From contig DASUWU010000064.1 in the NCBI GenBank assembly GCA_036378315.1, positions 4,619 to 68,618 of the forward strand: a stretch of 64,000 nucleotides of DNA, written 5' to 3'. The stretch's first letter is position 1; each line of letters begins with the position of its first letter. Below the pieces are notes generated by a model. It was given only the letters and a program-made list of their open reading frames with translations. It did not search any database and was not told where the DNA came from. A program made the position numbers and the translations under genes. Shown here one piece after another: positions 29,513-37,442 of this stretch. Origin of the DNA: CALAED01 sp036378315 (lineage in GTDB: Bacteria > Actinomycetota > Actinomycetes > Streptosporangiales > Streptosporangiaceae).

Positions 29513-30127
29513 GTGATCGTGCCTGAACCTGCCGACCCGGAAACCGCCGTCCGAGCGAACGCGCCGCGGGCGCGTTCGCTGCGCACCGAGCTGCTGGACG
29601 CCGCGGCGGCGCTCCTCACCGAGCGGGGCTATCGCTCCGTACGGATGCAGGACGTCGCGGACGCGGTGGGCGTGAGCCGGCAGACGGTCTACAACGAGTT
29701 CGGCGACAAGTGGGGGCTGGCCCAGGCCCTGGTGCTGCGCAACAACGACCGGTATCTCGATGAGATCGACGAGGCGTTGTGCCGCCATGACGACCTCTAC
29801 TCGGCCGTGGTCGCCGCCGTCGAACACACGCTGGAGACCGCGGCCAACGATCCCTTCCAGAAGATCATCCTCACCGGCTCCGGGGACCCTGACCTTTTGC
29901 CGCTGCTCACGACGCGATCGGAGCCGCTGGTGTTCTCGGCCCGCCGGCGCATCCTGGAGCATCTGGTCCGGCAGTGGCCCGACCTGGACACCGGCGAACT
30001 CCCCGAGATCGTCGACGCCGCGGTCCGGCTGACCATCAGCCACATCGTGCTGCCGACCGACGCCTCGCAGACCGTGGCGCAGCAGATCGCCAAGATGGTG
30101 ACGCGCTACGTCGAACGACCGGGGTGA
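29513..30127 (+). CDS. TetR family transcriptional regulator
   Basis: A 204 aa regulator with a clear helix-turn-helix (LRTELLDAAAALLTERGY, then VRMQDVADAVGVSRQTVYNEF) and a divergent helical ligand domain. It starts 78 bases after the MetE-like gene and could be read through from it. It also has a TTGACA at 29484-29489, but no good -10 at the expected distance. There is no ribosome site before the GTG at 29513; a second in-frame GTG at 29519 is equally plausible. Target genes are not obvious: the downstream SRPBCC gene is the nearest co-directional candidate. Confidence 0.85.
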   Translation: MIVPEPADPETAVRANAPRARSLRTELLDAAAALLTERGYRSVRMQDVADAVGVSRQTVYNEFGDKWGLAQALVLRNNDRYLDEIDEALCRHDDLYSAVVAAVEHTLETAANDPFQKIILTGSGDPDLLPLLTTRSEPLVFSARRRILEHLVRQWPDLDTGELPEIVDAAVRLTISHIVLPTDASQTVAQQIAKMVTRYVERPG

Positions 30128-30251
30128 ACGCGATCGAAATTCGCCAGGGGTCAACCGCGGCGCCGGATCCGGGTAGAAGTAGATGTAGCCGAACCGGCGG
30201 TGACGACCGGGCGGCACGCCGTCCACCGTTCCGAGCACACGGGAGTGCGCC

Positions 30252-30689
30252 ATGCCGAAGTCCTACGCCAGCACGATCGTCAACGCCCCGGCGGACACGG
30301 TGTGGTCGTTCGTCCGCGATTTCTCCAACCTGCACGAGTGGCTGCCCGCCATCGAGACGTGCGAGATCGAGGGCGGCGCCAGGCCCGACGAGATCGGCGC
30401 GGTCCGCCTGCTCACCGCGACCGGCGGCGGCGGGAGCTTCCGTGAGCGTCTCGTCGCCTTCGACGACGCCGGCCGCTCGTACGCCTACGAGTTCGTGGAA
30501 AGCCCGCTGCCGGTGCGCGACTACCGGTCGGTGATCCGGGTGGCCCCGGTGACGGACTCCGGGCAGGCCTTCGTCGAGTGGTGGGGCGACTTCACCGCCG
30601 ACGACGATCAGGTCGAGCCGATGAGCAAGTTCTTCACCAAGAACGTCTACGGCGCCGGCCTCGCGGCGCTGGGCGAGCGCTTCGGCTGA
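30252..30689 (+). CDS. SRPBCC/polyketide-cyclase-like ligand-binding protein
   Basis: A 145 aa START-type helix-grip protein. It begins with the usual MPKSYASTIVNAPADTVWSFVRDFSNLHEWLP, in which the strand-helix and the DF-x-N-x-x-W pattern are typical, and ends with the long helix that closes the pocket (FFTKNVYGAGLAALGERF). The cavity binds a hydrophobic small molecule in relatives. Whether it is a carrier or an enzyme is unknown. GGGAG lies seven bases before the ATG. It is convergent with the enoyl-CoA hydratase gene. Confidence 0.85.
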   Translation: MPKSYASTIVNAPADTVWSFVRDFSNLHEWLPAIETCEIEGGARPDEIGAVRLLTATGGGGSFRERLVAFDDAGRSYAYEFVESPLPVRDYRSVIRVAPVTDSGQAFVEWWGDFTADDDQVEPMSKFFTKNVYGAGLAALGERFG

Positions 30690-30724
30690 CCGGGCGACGA
30701 GCGACGAGCGACGAGTGACGGGCG

Positions 30725-30752
30725 GGTGGCCGTGACCTGGCACCCGGCCACC
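30725..30752. terminator. Hairpin between convergent genes
   Basis: GGTGGCC (30725-30731) pairs with GGCCACC (30746-30752) around a 14-base loop, between the SRPBCC and enoyl-CoA hydratase stops. It can serve both strands. It is preceded by three short GCGACGA repeats (30694-30714). Confidence 0.4.
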
Positions 30753-30760
30753 GGCGGTGA

Positions 30761-31567
30761 TCAGCCGAAGGTCGGAGGGCGTTTGTCCCTGATGGCCGCG
30801 ACACCTTCGCCCAGGTCGGGGCCGGCGAAGCCGTAGAACTCGAGGGCGAGCGAGGCGTCGAAGGCCGGGCCCGCCGTCCGCAGCCAGTTGTTCAGGGCGT
30901 ACTTGGTGAACTGCAGCGCCTGCGCCGAGCCGGCGGCCAGCCGGGAGGCGATCTCCAAGGCCTTGTCGTGCACCTCGGCGTCGTCGACGCACACGCTGAC
31001 CAGGCCGATCCGTTCGGCCTCGGCCCCGGTGAGCGGCTCGCACAGCAGCAGGTGGTACTTCGCCTTGGCCATCCCGCACAGCAGCGGCCAGATGATGGCG
31101 GCATGATCGCCGGCGGCGACGCCCAGGCGGGTGTGCCCATCGATGAGCCTGGCGTCGCGACCGGCGACGGACACGTCGGCGAGCAGCGCGACCGCGAGCC
31201 CGGCGCCCACGGCCGGACCCTGGATGGCGCTGACCACGGGTTTGGCGCAGTTGATGACGTTGTAGACGATGTCGCGCGCCTCCCGCAGGATCCGCGACCT
31301 GATCTCGTAGTCCGCGCGCATCTGTTCGATCATGGCGAGGTCGCCGCCGGCCGAGAACGCGGTGCCCTCGCCGCGGACGACCACTGCGCGCACGTCACCG
31401 TCGGCGTCGATATCGCGCCAGATCTCCGCGAGCTCCCGGTGGCCGGTCATGTCGACGGCGTTGAGCTTGCCGGGCGAGCTGATCGTGACCCGCAGCACCG
31501 CCGGCGCCGGCCGGTCGATCTTCAGCCGCTGGTAGGCGGCGTACCGGTCCGGGTCGCCCCCAGTCAC
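30761..31567 (-). CDS. Enoyl-CoA hydratase/isomerase family protein
   Basis: A 268 aa crotonase-fold enzyme. The oxyanion-hole strands are visible: GTAFSAGGDLAMI near residue 70 and IQGPAVGAGLAVALLADV near 115. The usual catalytic Glu of the second loop is not clear (HTRLGVAAGDHAAIIWPLL), so the reaction may not be hydration. The GTG at 31567 overlaps the stop of the upstream hydrolase gene by four bases, so the two are coupled. Longer upstream frames lie inside that hydrolase and are rejected. Pathway unknown; with the hydrolase it may act on an acyl-CoA or ester. Confidence 0.85.
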   Translation of the reverse strand: MTGGDPDRYAAYQRLKIDRPAPAVLRVTISSPGKLNAVDMTGHRELAEIWRDIDADGDVRAVVVRGEGTAFSAGGDLAMIEQMRADYEIRSRILREARDIVYNVINCAKPVVSAIQGPAVGAGLAVALLADVSVAGRDARLIDGHTRLGVAAGDHAAIIWPLLCGMAKAKYHLLLCEPLTGAEAERIGLVSVCVDDAEVHDKALEIASRLAAGSAQALQFTKYALNNWLRTAGPAFDASLALEFYGFAGPDLGEGVAAIRDKRPPTFG

Positions 31568-32523
31568 GCCGCCGACCCTTCCATGCGGGCGGCGAACGCC
31601 GCGCGGAGCCGGCCGACCGCCCAGTCGCGGGCCTCGCCGGCGGCATCGAAGATCTCCGGCAGCACGAAGAAGGAGTGGACGACGCCGTCGAAGCGGCGCA
31701 GCGCCACGTCGACGCCGGCGGCCGCGAGCCGCGCGGCGTACGCCTCGCCCTCGTCGCGCAGCACGTCGCACTCGGCGGTGATGACCGTCGCCGGGGCCGT
31801 GCCGGACAGGTCGGTGGCGCGCAGCGGCGCCAGCCGCGGGTCGGTCCGGTCGCCGCCGGCGGCGTACATGTCGATGAACCACGCCATGACATCGGCGTCA
31901 AGACCGTACTCGCGCGCGAAGTCCTTATAGCTCTGCGTATCCATGGCGGCGTCGGTCACCGGATACACGAGCAGCTGGTGTGCCAGCGCGGCGCCCTCGT
32001 CACGCGCCAGCGCGGCGACGACCGTGGCGAGGTTGCCGCCGGCGCTGTCGCCGGCCACCGCCACCGCGCGCGGGTCGACGCCGTAGCGGCCGGGGTCGCC
32101 GAGCACGCCGGCGGTCACCGCCCAGCAGTCCTCGACGGCCGCTGGGAACGGATGCTCGGGGGCCAGCCGGTAGCCCACGTTGATGACAACGCATCCGGCC
32201 GCGCGCGCCAGGTCGCGGCAGAGCGGGTCGACGGAGTCGATGTCGCCGAGCACCCACCCGCCGCCGTGGAAGTAGACCAGCGCGGGCAGCGCCCGGTCCG
32301 GCGACGGGCTGTAGACCCGGACCGGGATGTCACCCGCGGGGCCGGCCACCACCTGGTCGGCGACGAGCGGCAGGCCGGGCTGTGCGCCGAGGTAGGGCTG
32401 GCGCCACATGTTGCGGCGCATCTGCTCGATGGACGGCTCCGGGCCGGGGGGTGGCGCCATGCGAGCGAGCAGTTCCAGGAACCGCACGCTCTGCGGATGC
32501 AACCGCACCGGGACTCCCGCCAT
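31564..32523 (-). CDS. Alpha/beta hydrolase fold-3 (HSL family) esterase
   Basis: A 319 aa esterase of the hormone-sensitive-lipase family. The oxyanion motif YFHGGGW lies near residue 85, the nucleophile elbow GDSAGGN near 160, and the acid and histidine near 255-290 (ECDVLRDEGEAY; DGVVHSFFV). All catalytic parts are present and the length is normal. Cytoplasmic: no signal peptide. First gene of a two-gene unit with the enoyl-CoA hydratase-like gene. The substrate is probably a short-chain ester, not further defined. Confidence 0.9.
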   Translation of the reverse strand: MAGVPVRLHPQSVRFLELLARMAPPPGPEPSIEQMRRNMWRQPYLGAQPGLPLVADQVVAGPAGDIPVRVYSPSPDRALPALVYFHGGGWVLGDIDSVDPLCRDLARAAGCVVINVGYRLAPEHPFPAAVEDCWAVTAGVLGDPGRYGVDPRAVAVAGDSAGGNLATVVAALARDEGAALAHQLLVYPVTDAAMDTQSYKDFAREYGLDADVMAWFIDMYAAGGDRTDPRLAPLRATDLSGTAPATVITAECDVLRDEGEAYAARLAAAGVDVALRRFDGVVHSFFVLPEIFDAAGEARDWAVGRLRAAFAARMEGSAA

Positions 32524-32584
32524 GAGAAACCTCCGCAGTCAGGCTCGCGCCCGACCTTATCCCACGGTCAACGGCGTCCCGCGA

Positions 32585-33310
32585 TCAGCGGCCGGTGGCC
32601 GCGGCGACGAGCGCCTCCATGAGGCGCGGGTCGTCGCCCTCCTCCGGATGCCACTGCACCCCGAGCCCGAACCGGTGGCCCTGCAGCTCGACCGCCTCGA
32701 CCACCTGGTCATCGGTCCACGCGGCGGCGACCAACCCCTTGCCCAGCCGGCGGACGGCCTGGTGGTGATAGGTCGGCACGTCCACGTGCTCGCCGAGGAT
32801 CTTTCCGAGGGCGCTGTCGAGCGTGATCCGTACCTTGTGGGTCGCCATCTTGCCGGCGACCGGACCGTGGCCGTCGTGCCCGACGGCGTCGGGCAGGTGC
32901 TGGACGAGGTCGCCGTCCCTGGCCGCGTTCAGCACCTGGATGCCGCGGCAGATGCACAGGAAGGGCAGGTCGGCGTCGATGGCGGCGCGCACGAGCGCGA
33001 ACTCGTAGCGGTCGCGCTCCGGCTGCGGCGGACTGGTCTGTCCGTGCCGCGGCGCGCCGTACAGCCCGGGGTCGAGATCCCCGCCTCCGGCCAGCACGAC
33101 CGCGTCGAGCCGCCGTACCGCCGCCCTGGCGCCGCGGGCGGTCGTCGGCGGCAGCAGCACCGGCACGCCGCCGGCGCGTTCCACGGCCCTGACGTACGGT
33201 GCGGGGAGCAGCGCCGCCTCCCGTACCCATGCTCCCCAGCGCGCCGCCTCGTAGTACGTCGTCACGCCGATCAGCGGCGGCGAGTCCGGGTGACGCGTCG
33301 ATTCAGGCAT
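32585..33310 (-). CDS. Class I glutamine amidotransferase, gamma-glutamyl-GABA hydrolase (PuuD) family
   Basis: A 241 aa Cys-His-Glu hydrolase. The nucleophile lies in PFLCICRGIQVLN, the histidine-glutamate pair in GVQWHPEE, and the substrate-pocket HHQ in TYHHQAVRRL. Relatives split gamma-glutamyl bonds in polyamine or glutamine-derived compounds. The ATG at 33310 has GGGGAGGGG upstream; a longer start at 33343 lacks one. Single gene, divergent from the thioesterase. The substrate is uncertain because no putrescine genes are nearby. Confidence 0.88.
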   Translation of the reverse strand: MPESTRHPDSPPLIGVTTYYEAARWGAWVREAALLPAPYVRAVERAGGVPVLLPPTTARGARAAVRRLDAVVLAGGGDLDPGLYGAPRHGQTSPPQPERDRYEFALVRAAIDADLPFLCICRGIQVLNAARDGDLVQHLPDAVGHDGHGPVAGKMATHKVRITLDSALGKILGEHVDVPTYHHQAVRRLGKGLVAAAWTDDQVVEAVELQGHRFGLGVQWHPEEGDDPRLMEALVAAATGR

Positions 33311-33533
33311 AGATTGGCCCCTCCCCTGGTCGGCCTCCCGCACGGCGCTTCGCCCCCCAGCGGCCCGATATACGCCCTTTATCGTCGTTTGCCGACATCG
33401 TGCCGCACGGAACGGAGGTTCGGCCTCGGGTTCCCTTCCTCAGCTTGCCTTACGCACGGCCCGTTCGCAGGCGCAACGCCCTGCGCCGAGCACGTGCGGC
33501 CGGCCCGGACACGGTGGATCATTGGTGATACGC

Positions 33534-33546
33534 ACCGACGATCGGT
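33534..33546. promoter_or_regulatory. Short palindrome before the thioesterase gene, ACCGA-CGA-TCGGT
   Basis: Perfect 5-base arms around 3 bases, 22 bases before the start codon and just upstream of the ribosome site. Possible operator. The matching regulator is unknown. Confidence 0.3.
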
Positions 33547-33568
33547 ACGGGTCAGAAAGGATTCGGGG

Positions 33569-33970
33569 ATGACAGCGGACATCGCCGCGCGGCTGCTCGA
33601 CTCCATGCCGTTCGCGCGGGCGCTCGGCCTGCGGCTCGACACGGCGACGCCCGGGGAGGTCGCGGGCCGGCTGGCGTGGGCACCCGACCGCTGTACGGCC
33701 GGCGGCGTGTTGCACGGCGGCGTGCTGATGACGTTGGGCGACAGCCTGGGCGGCGTGTGCGCGTTCCTCAACCTGCCGGCCGGAGCGACCACCGCGACGA
33801 TCGAGTCGAAGACGAACTTCTTTCGCGCCGTCACCGGCGGCGAGGTGCGGGGCGTGGCGCGGCCGCTGCACGTCGGGCGGTCCACGATCGTCGTCCAGAC
33901 CGATCTGTACGACGAGCGGGATCGGCGGGTCGCGCAGGTCACCCAGACCCAGGCCGTGCGTCAGGCCTGA
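33569..33970 (+). CDS. PaaI-type hotdog-fold thioesterase
   Basis: A 133 aa acyl-CoA thioesterase. The active-site region GGVLHGGVLMTLGDSLGGVCA has the His-Gly-Gly and the following acidic residue of the PaaI/YbgC hotdog group, and the later ESKTNFFRAVTGGEV strand is typical. It probably hydrolyses an aryl- or acyl-CoA to free CoA. The ATG at 33569 has an AAAGGA upstream, and the product begins exactly at the conserved N-terminus. Much longer upstream frames are rejected because they cross the divergent gene. Confidence 0.9.
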   Translation: MTADIAARLLDSMPFARALGLRLDTATPGEVAGRLAWAPDRCTAGGVLHGGVLMTLGDSLGGVCAFLNLPAGATTATIESKTNFFRAVTGGEVRGVARPLHVGRSTIVVQTDLYDERDRRVAQVTQTQAVRQA

Positions 33971-33996
33971 CCGCGCGCCCGAACCCGCCGCCCGGG

Positions 33997-34725
33997 TCAG
34001 GGCGCGGGTGCGGTGGCGCGCAGGTGCTCGGCGAAGAAGTCGAGGATACGGGTCCACGCGTCCTCGGCGGCGACGGCGTCGTAGCCGTACGACATGGTGA
34101 TCCTGCTCAGCGCCACGATCGGACGCGTCGGCTCGTGCTGGCCGAGGAAGCCGTGGCCGACGTCGGGATACTCCTTGACGTCGTGCGGCACGTCGAGGGC
34201 GTCGAGGGCGCTTTCGAGGCGGCCCGTGGCCCTCCGCAGCGTGAGGTCCCGCCCTCCGTAGCTGGCGACGATCGGGCAGGCGCCCGTGAGCACCCGCTCG
34301 GCCTTCCTCGGGACTACCCCGTAGTTCACCGAGGCGGCGGCGAAGTCGTACTTCGCCGCGGCCACCAGGGCGAACCCGCCGCCCATGCAGAACCCGATCA
34401 CGCCGACCCGACCGGTGCACTCCGCCGCGGAAGCGAGCCAGGCGCGGGTGGCCTCGATGGCCTCCCAGGTACGGCCGCGGCGGGACAGCAGGTCGCGGAA
34501 GGCGCGCCGGACGCAGCGCAGGCGCGGCCCGCCGGTGTAGAGGTCGGGTGCGATCGCGACGTATCCGGCGGCGGCGAAGCGATCGGCCTGGCGGCGGATG
34601 TCCTCGTTCAGGCCGAACACCTCGTGCAGCACGACGACCCCCGGCCAGGGCCCGCCGTCCCCGTCGGGAACGGCCTGGTAGCCGCGCAGCGACTCCGCGC
34701 CCGCCGTAAAGGTGATGTCAGGCAT
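33997..34725 (-). CDS. Dienelactone hydrolase family protein
   Basis: A 242 aa alpha/beta hydrolase. The cysteine nucleophile elbow is GFCMGGGF near residue 112, the acid lies in YGGRDLTL, and the histidine in VGHGFLGQ. The early VVVLHEVFGLN is the family hallmark. A basic segment near residue 70 (RLRCVRRAFRDLLSRRGR) is unusual. It may hydrolyse dienelactone or a related lactone or ester. Single gene; convergent with the thioesterase. Confidence 0.9.
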   Translation of the reverse strand: MPDITFTAGAESLRGYQAVPDGDGGPWPGVVVLHEVFGLNEDIRRQADRFAAAGYVAIAPDLYTGGPRLRCVRRAFRDLLSRRGRTWEAIEATRAWLASAAECTGRVGVIGFCMGGGFALVAAAKYDFAAASVNYGVVPRKAERVLTGACPIVASYGGRDLTLRRATGRLESALDALDVPHDVKEYPDVGHGFLGQHEPTRPIVALSRITMSYGYDAVAAEDAWTRILDFFAEHLRATAPAP

Positions 34726-34864
34726 GACAACCTACGATCGCGTACCGCAGCGGTCCGCCGGGAGGCCCAACGTGAAAACCCGAACCCGTTTCGTTACCGA
34801 AGCGTGATCTGACTCGACTGGCCAGTCTCTTAACCCGGGCGTAACTTACTCGCGGGTACCTCGC

Positions 34865-34882
34865 GTGTGATCAATTTCACAC
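34865..34882. promoter_or_regulatory. Perfect CRP-type palindrome upstream of the secreted lipase
   Basis: TGTGA (34866-34870), six bases, then TCACA (34877-34881), extended to GTGTGA/TCACAC by the flanking bases. This is the CRP/GlxR consensus used by E. coli and actinobacterial Crp proteins. It is centred about 52 bases before the lipase start codon, so cyclic-nucleotide control of the lipase is likely. Confidence 0.7.
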
Positions 34883-34925
34883 AGGCGCGCGCGCCGTTTT
34901 CATCCCGTCACCGTGGGAGTAAATC

Positions 34926-35837
34926 GTGCTGTCGCGCCCCCGAAGACTCCGGTCACTCCTCGTCGCCACCGCCTCCCTCCTCGCCGGCAGCCTGCTGCTG
35001 GCCGTCCCGTCCGGCCTGCCGGGCGCCACCAGGGCCGCCGCCGCGGACGCGATCGCGGCCGCGAAGGCCCTCGCCGCCCCGGGCGTGCCAGGGGCCAACA
35101 ACTGGTCATGCAAGCCGGGCGCCGCCCATCCGCGGCCCGTCGTACTCGTCCACGGGACGTTCGCGAACGGCTCGGACAACTGGCTCGCCGCCGCCCCCGC
35201 GCTGGCCGGGCACGGCTACTGCGTCTTCGCGCTGACCTACGGGGCGGTGCGTGGCGTGCCGGTGCTGGCCGCGATCGCCCCCGTGGCCGACTCGGCCGCC
35301 CAACTCGCCACGTTCGTCGACGGCGTCCTCGCCGCCACCGGCGCCGCCCAGGCCGATCTCGTCGGGCACTCGCAGGGCGGCATGATGCCCCGCTACTACC
35401 TGCGCTTCCTCGGCGGAGCGAGCAAGGTGCACACCCTGGTCGGCCTCGCGCCGTCCAATCACGGCACCACGCTGGACGGCCTGGGCACCCTCGCCGCCGC
35501 CTTCCCCGGCGCGCTCGACCTGCTCCACTCGACCTGTGCGGCGTGCGCCGACCAGATCGTCGGATCGGCACTGCTGCGGAAGCTGAACGCCGGGGGCGAC
35601 ACGGTGTCGGGGGTGCGCTACACGGTCATCGCGACCAGGTATGACGAGGTCGTCACGCCGTACACCGGCCAGTTCCTGAGCGGCGGCGACGTGCACAACG
35701 TGACCCTGCAGAACCTGTGCGCGCTCGACATCGCCGAGCACGTCGCCATCGCGGCCGATCCGGTGGCGCTGCACGAAGTGCTCAACGCCCTCGATCCGGC
35801 ACACGCCACCACGACCACCTGCCTGTCCCATCCCTGA
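34926..35837 (+). CDS. Secreted alpha/beta lipase/esterase (EstA/LipA class 2-like)
   Basis: A 303 aa exported enzyme. The N-terminus is a signal peptide (basic RPRRLRS, hydrophobic LLVATASLLAGSLLLAV, probable Ala-x-Ala cleavage near residue 40). The mature part has VVLVHGTFANGSDNW (oxyanion region), VGHSQGGMMP (nucleophile), a probable catalytic Asp in YDEVVTP and His in AEHVAI. Cysteine pairs (SCKP/YCVF, CAAC) suggest disulfides. The GTG at 34926 follows GGGAG. It matches streptomycete secreted lipases. Expression is probably under a CRP-type site. Confidence 0.88.
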   Translation: MLSRPRRLRSLLVATASLLAGSLLLAVPSGLPGATRAAAADAIAAAKALAAPGVPGANNWSCKPGAAHPRPVVLVHGTFANGSDNWLAAAPALAGHGYCVFALTYGAVRGVPVLAAIAPVADSAAQLATFVDGVLAATGAAQADLVGHSQGGMMPRYYLRFLGGASKVHTLVGLAPSNHGTTLDGLGTLAAAFPGALDLLHSTCAACADQIVGSALLRKLNAGGDTVSGVRYTVIATRYDEVVTPYTGQFLSGGDVHNVTLQNLCALDIAEHVAIAADPVALHEVLNALDPAHATTTTCLSHP

Positions 35838-35860
35838 CCCGCCCCCGCCGGAAAGTCTCT

Positions 35861-35890
35861 CCAGGGGCCGCCCCAGTCGGGGGCCCCTGG
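35861..35890. terminator. 9-bp hairpin between convergent lipase and thyX
   Basis: CCAGGGGCC (35861-35869) pairs perfectly with GGCCCCTGG (35882-35890). The loop (35870-35881) can add a few more pairs. It is a strong bidirectional terminator candidate without a T-tract. Confidence 0.6.
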
Positions 35891-35907
35891 GGGACGCAGA
35901 GCGCCGC

Positions 35908-36711
35908 TCAGACCTTCCGCCAGCGCGGCACCCACGCGCCGTCGCCGTCGATCTCGTAGTCGGCGAACAGCGCGGGCGCCTCGGCCCGCATCACCTCACC
36001 GACCTTGTGGAAGATCAACCGGATCTCCTCTTCGGCGCCCGCCGCCGTCCGCGCCTCGATCGTGTGCCGCAGCGTGCGGACGTTCGCCGTCCAGACCAGA
36101 CCGGTCGCCACGCCCTCCGGCGCGAAGCGCCGCATGAACGACGTCTTGTGCTTCTTGTCGCGGAACGGCACGCCTTCGTCATCCAGCCGGAAATGCTCCG
36201 ACATCCATCCCTGGAACTCCTCCATCTGGTCGAGCAGCGCGGTGGCCCGCTTCATCAGCTCGGCGTCGCCCCTGGCCCATTCGGGGAACCAGAACGGGAT
36301 GTCGCGCAGCCGGACGTACCGCATGGACTCCTGGGAGATGGCCACGCCGGGGCGGTGCCTGACCAGTTCGTGGGTCAGCACGCGGCTCACGTTGTGCAGC
36401 ACGAAGCTGAAGCTGACGTGCTCGAGCACCGACCCGTGGAGGCTGCTCAGGATGTTCTGCAGGTAGGCCGTGCTGTCGGTGCGCACCCGGCGCACGTTCG
36501 GATTGAGGCCGGGCTCCCACGACCGGTAGCACAGCCGCCCGGCGAACTCGGCAAGCGCCTGCGGATCGTTCAGCTCGGCGTCGAGGTCGCCCCGGTCGAG
36601 CCGCTCCAACCAGCTCTCGCCGCCCACCTCCCGCAGGTAGCGGGCCACCTCGTCGTAGTCGAGCCGGGGCCGGGCGACGAGGAACACCTCGGGTTCGACG
36701 CTCTGCACCAT
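35908..36711 (-). CDS. thyX: Flavin-dependent thymidylate synthase
   Basis: A 267 aa enzyme making dTMP from dUMP with methylene-tetrahydrofolate, FAD and NADPH. The signature region reads LVRHRPGVAISQESMRYV: the RHR and the later S-x-R are present, but eight residues separate RHR from the Ser, against seven in the common motif. The C-terminal EARTAAGAEEEIRLIF helix carries the usual dUMP-binding Arg and Glu. The ATG at 36711 has GGAGGGGG upstream; longer upstream frames are not supported. Essential-type gene, apparently monocistronic. Confidence 0.93.
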   Translation of the reverse strand: MVQSVEPEVFLVARPRLDYDEVARYLREVGGESWLERLDRGDLDAELNDPQALAEFAGRLCYRSWEPGLNPNVRRVRTDSTAYLQNILSSLHGSVLEHVSFSFVLHNVSRVLTHELVRHRPGVAISQESMRYVRLRDIPFWFPEWARGDAELMKRATALLDQMEEFQGWMSEHFRLDDEGVPFRDKKHKTSFMRRFAPEGVATGLVWTANVRTLRHTIEARTAAGAEEEIRLIFHKVGEVMRAEAPALFADYEIDGDGAWVPRWRKV

Positions 36712-36889
36712 GCTCCCCCTCCACTGGGCTCCGCCCCTCGCCGGTCCGTCCCCACCAGCAAACCAGGTTCCGCCGACAAAACGGGAGGCAACACGGTCGG
36801 AACGCGGCGGTAATGTCCGTGCCGAGGTGACACTCCTGCCGGATTGCCGCACACTGGTGGGGACGGGACGCTCCAACGGGAGGAACGCG

Positions 36890-37399
36890 ATGACGGTGAC
36901 GCAACCCTCAGCGCCGGTGATCCGGCTGCGCGGGCGGCACCGGCCACGGCGGATCCGTTTCCTCGGGTTGCACGAGACCGTGGGTTGGACGCTGAAGGTG
37001 TACGGCATCACGGCACAGGGCGAACGGCCCAGGCCGGCGCTCGTCGAGGCGGTGCGGGGGCTGGCGCCGACCGTGCTGCCCAGCCCGGCGGTGTGGGCCG
37101 GCGGCGGCGACCCGGAGCGCTACGGCCTCGGCTTCGTGACCGTTCACGACGCCGGCGACTACTGCTTCGCGCTGTACGACTGGTGGGCCGGCGAGAACGA
37201 GATCCACCAGCGCCTGTACTCGGCGCCGCTTGACGACCCGGGCGCGATGCGCCCGCACCCCACACCGGCGATCGCCTGCGTGTGGGAGTTCGCCGTCCTC
37301 GACCACGAACGCCGTGCCTGGCTGCGGCACGTGCTCACCAGGGACGGCGGTCCCGACGTCGGCGGCTACCTGCGCGACCGGTTCGACGGCGAAGTCTGA
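36890..37399 (+). CDS. Hypothetical protein (169 aa) upstream of a molybdopterin oxidoreductase
   Basis: Not recognised. The sequence is strand-rich in the middle (GFVTVHDAGDYCFALYDWWAGENEIHQRL) and has a helical C-terminus (HERRAWLRHVLTRDGG). No signal peptide or membrane segment. The ATG at 36890 has GGGAGG seven bases before it. It ends 43 bases before the molybdopterin enzyme gene on the same strand, so the two are probably co-transcribed, but whether it is an accessory protein is unknown. Confidence 0.75.
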   Translation: MTVTQPSAPVIRLRGRHRPRRIRFLGLHETVGWTLKVYGITAQGERPRPALVEAVRGLAPTVLPSPAVWAGGGDPERYGLGFVTVHDAGDYCFALYDWWAGENEIHQRLYSAPLDDPGAMRPHPTPAIACVWEFAVLDHERRAWLRHVLTRDGGPDVGGYLRDRFDGEV

Positions 37400-37442
37400 G
37401 ACGCCCGGCGGGAGGCCGGTCGAGTCGAGGGGATCACGCGTC

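Noticed and set aside
30694..30714. Short GCGACGA repeats as a possible CRISPR or mobile-element trace
   Set aside because: Only three 7-base units without spacers or flanking repeats. They sit in a terminator region and look like simple slippage.
34772..34807. An 11-codon frame with a good ribosome site before the lipase (a possible leader peptide)
   Set aside because: No special codon run and no terminator after it, and it lies upstream of the CRP-type site. There is too little to call it a gene.
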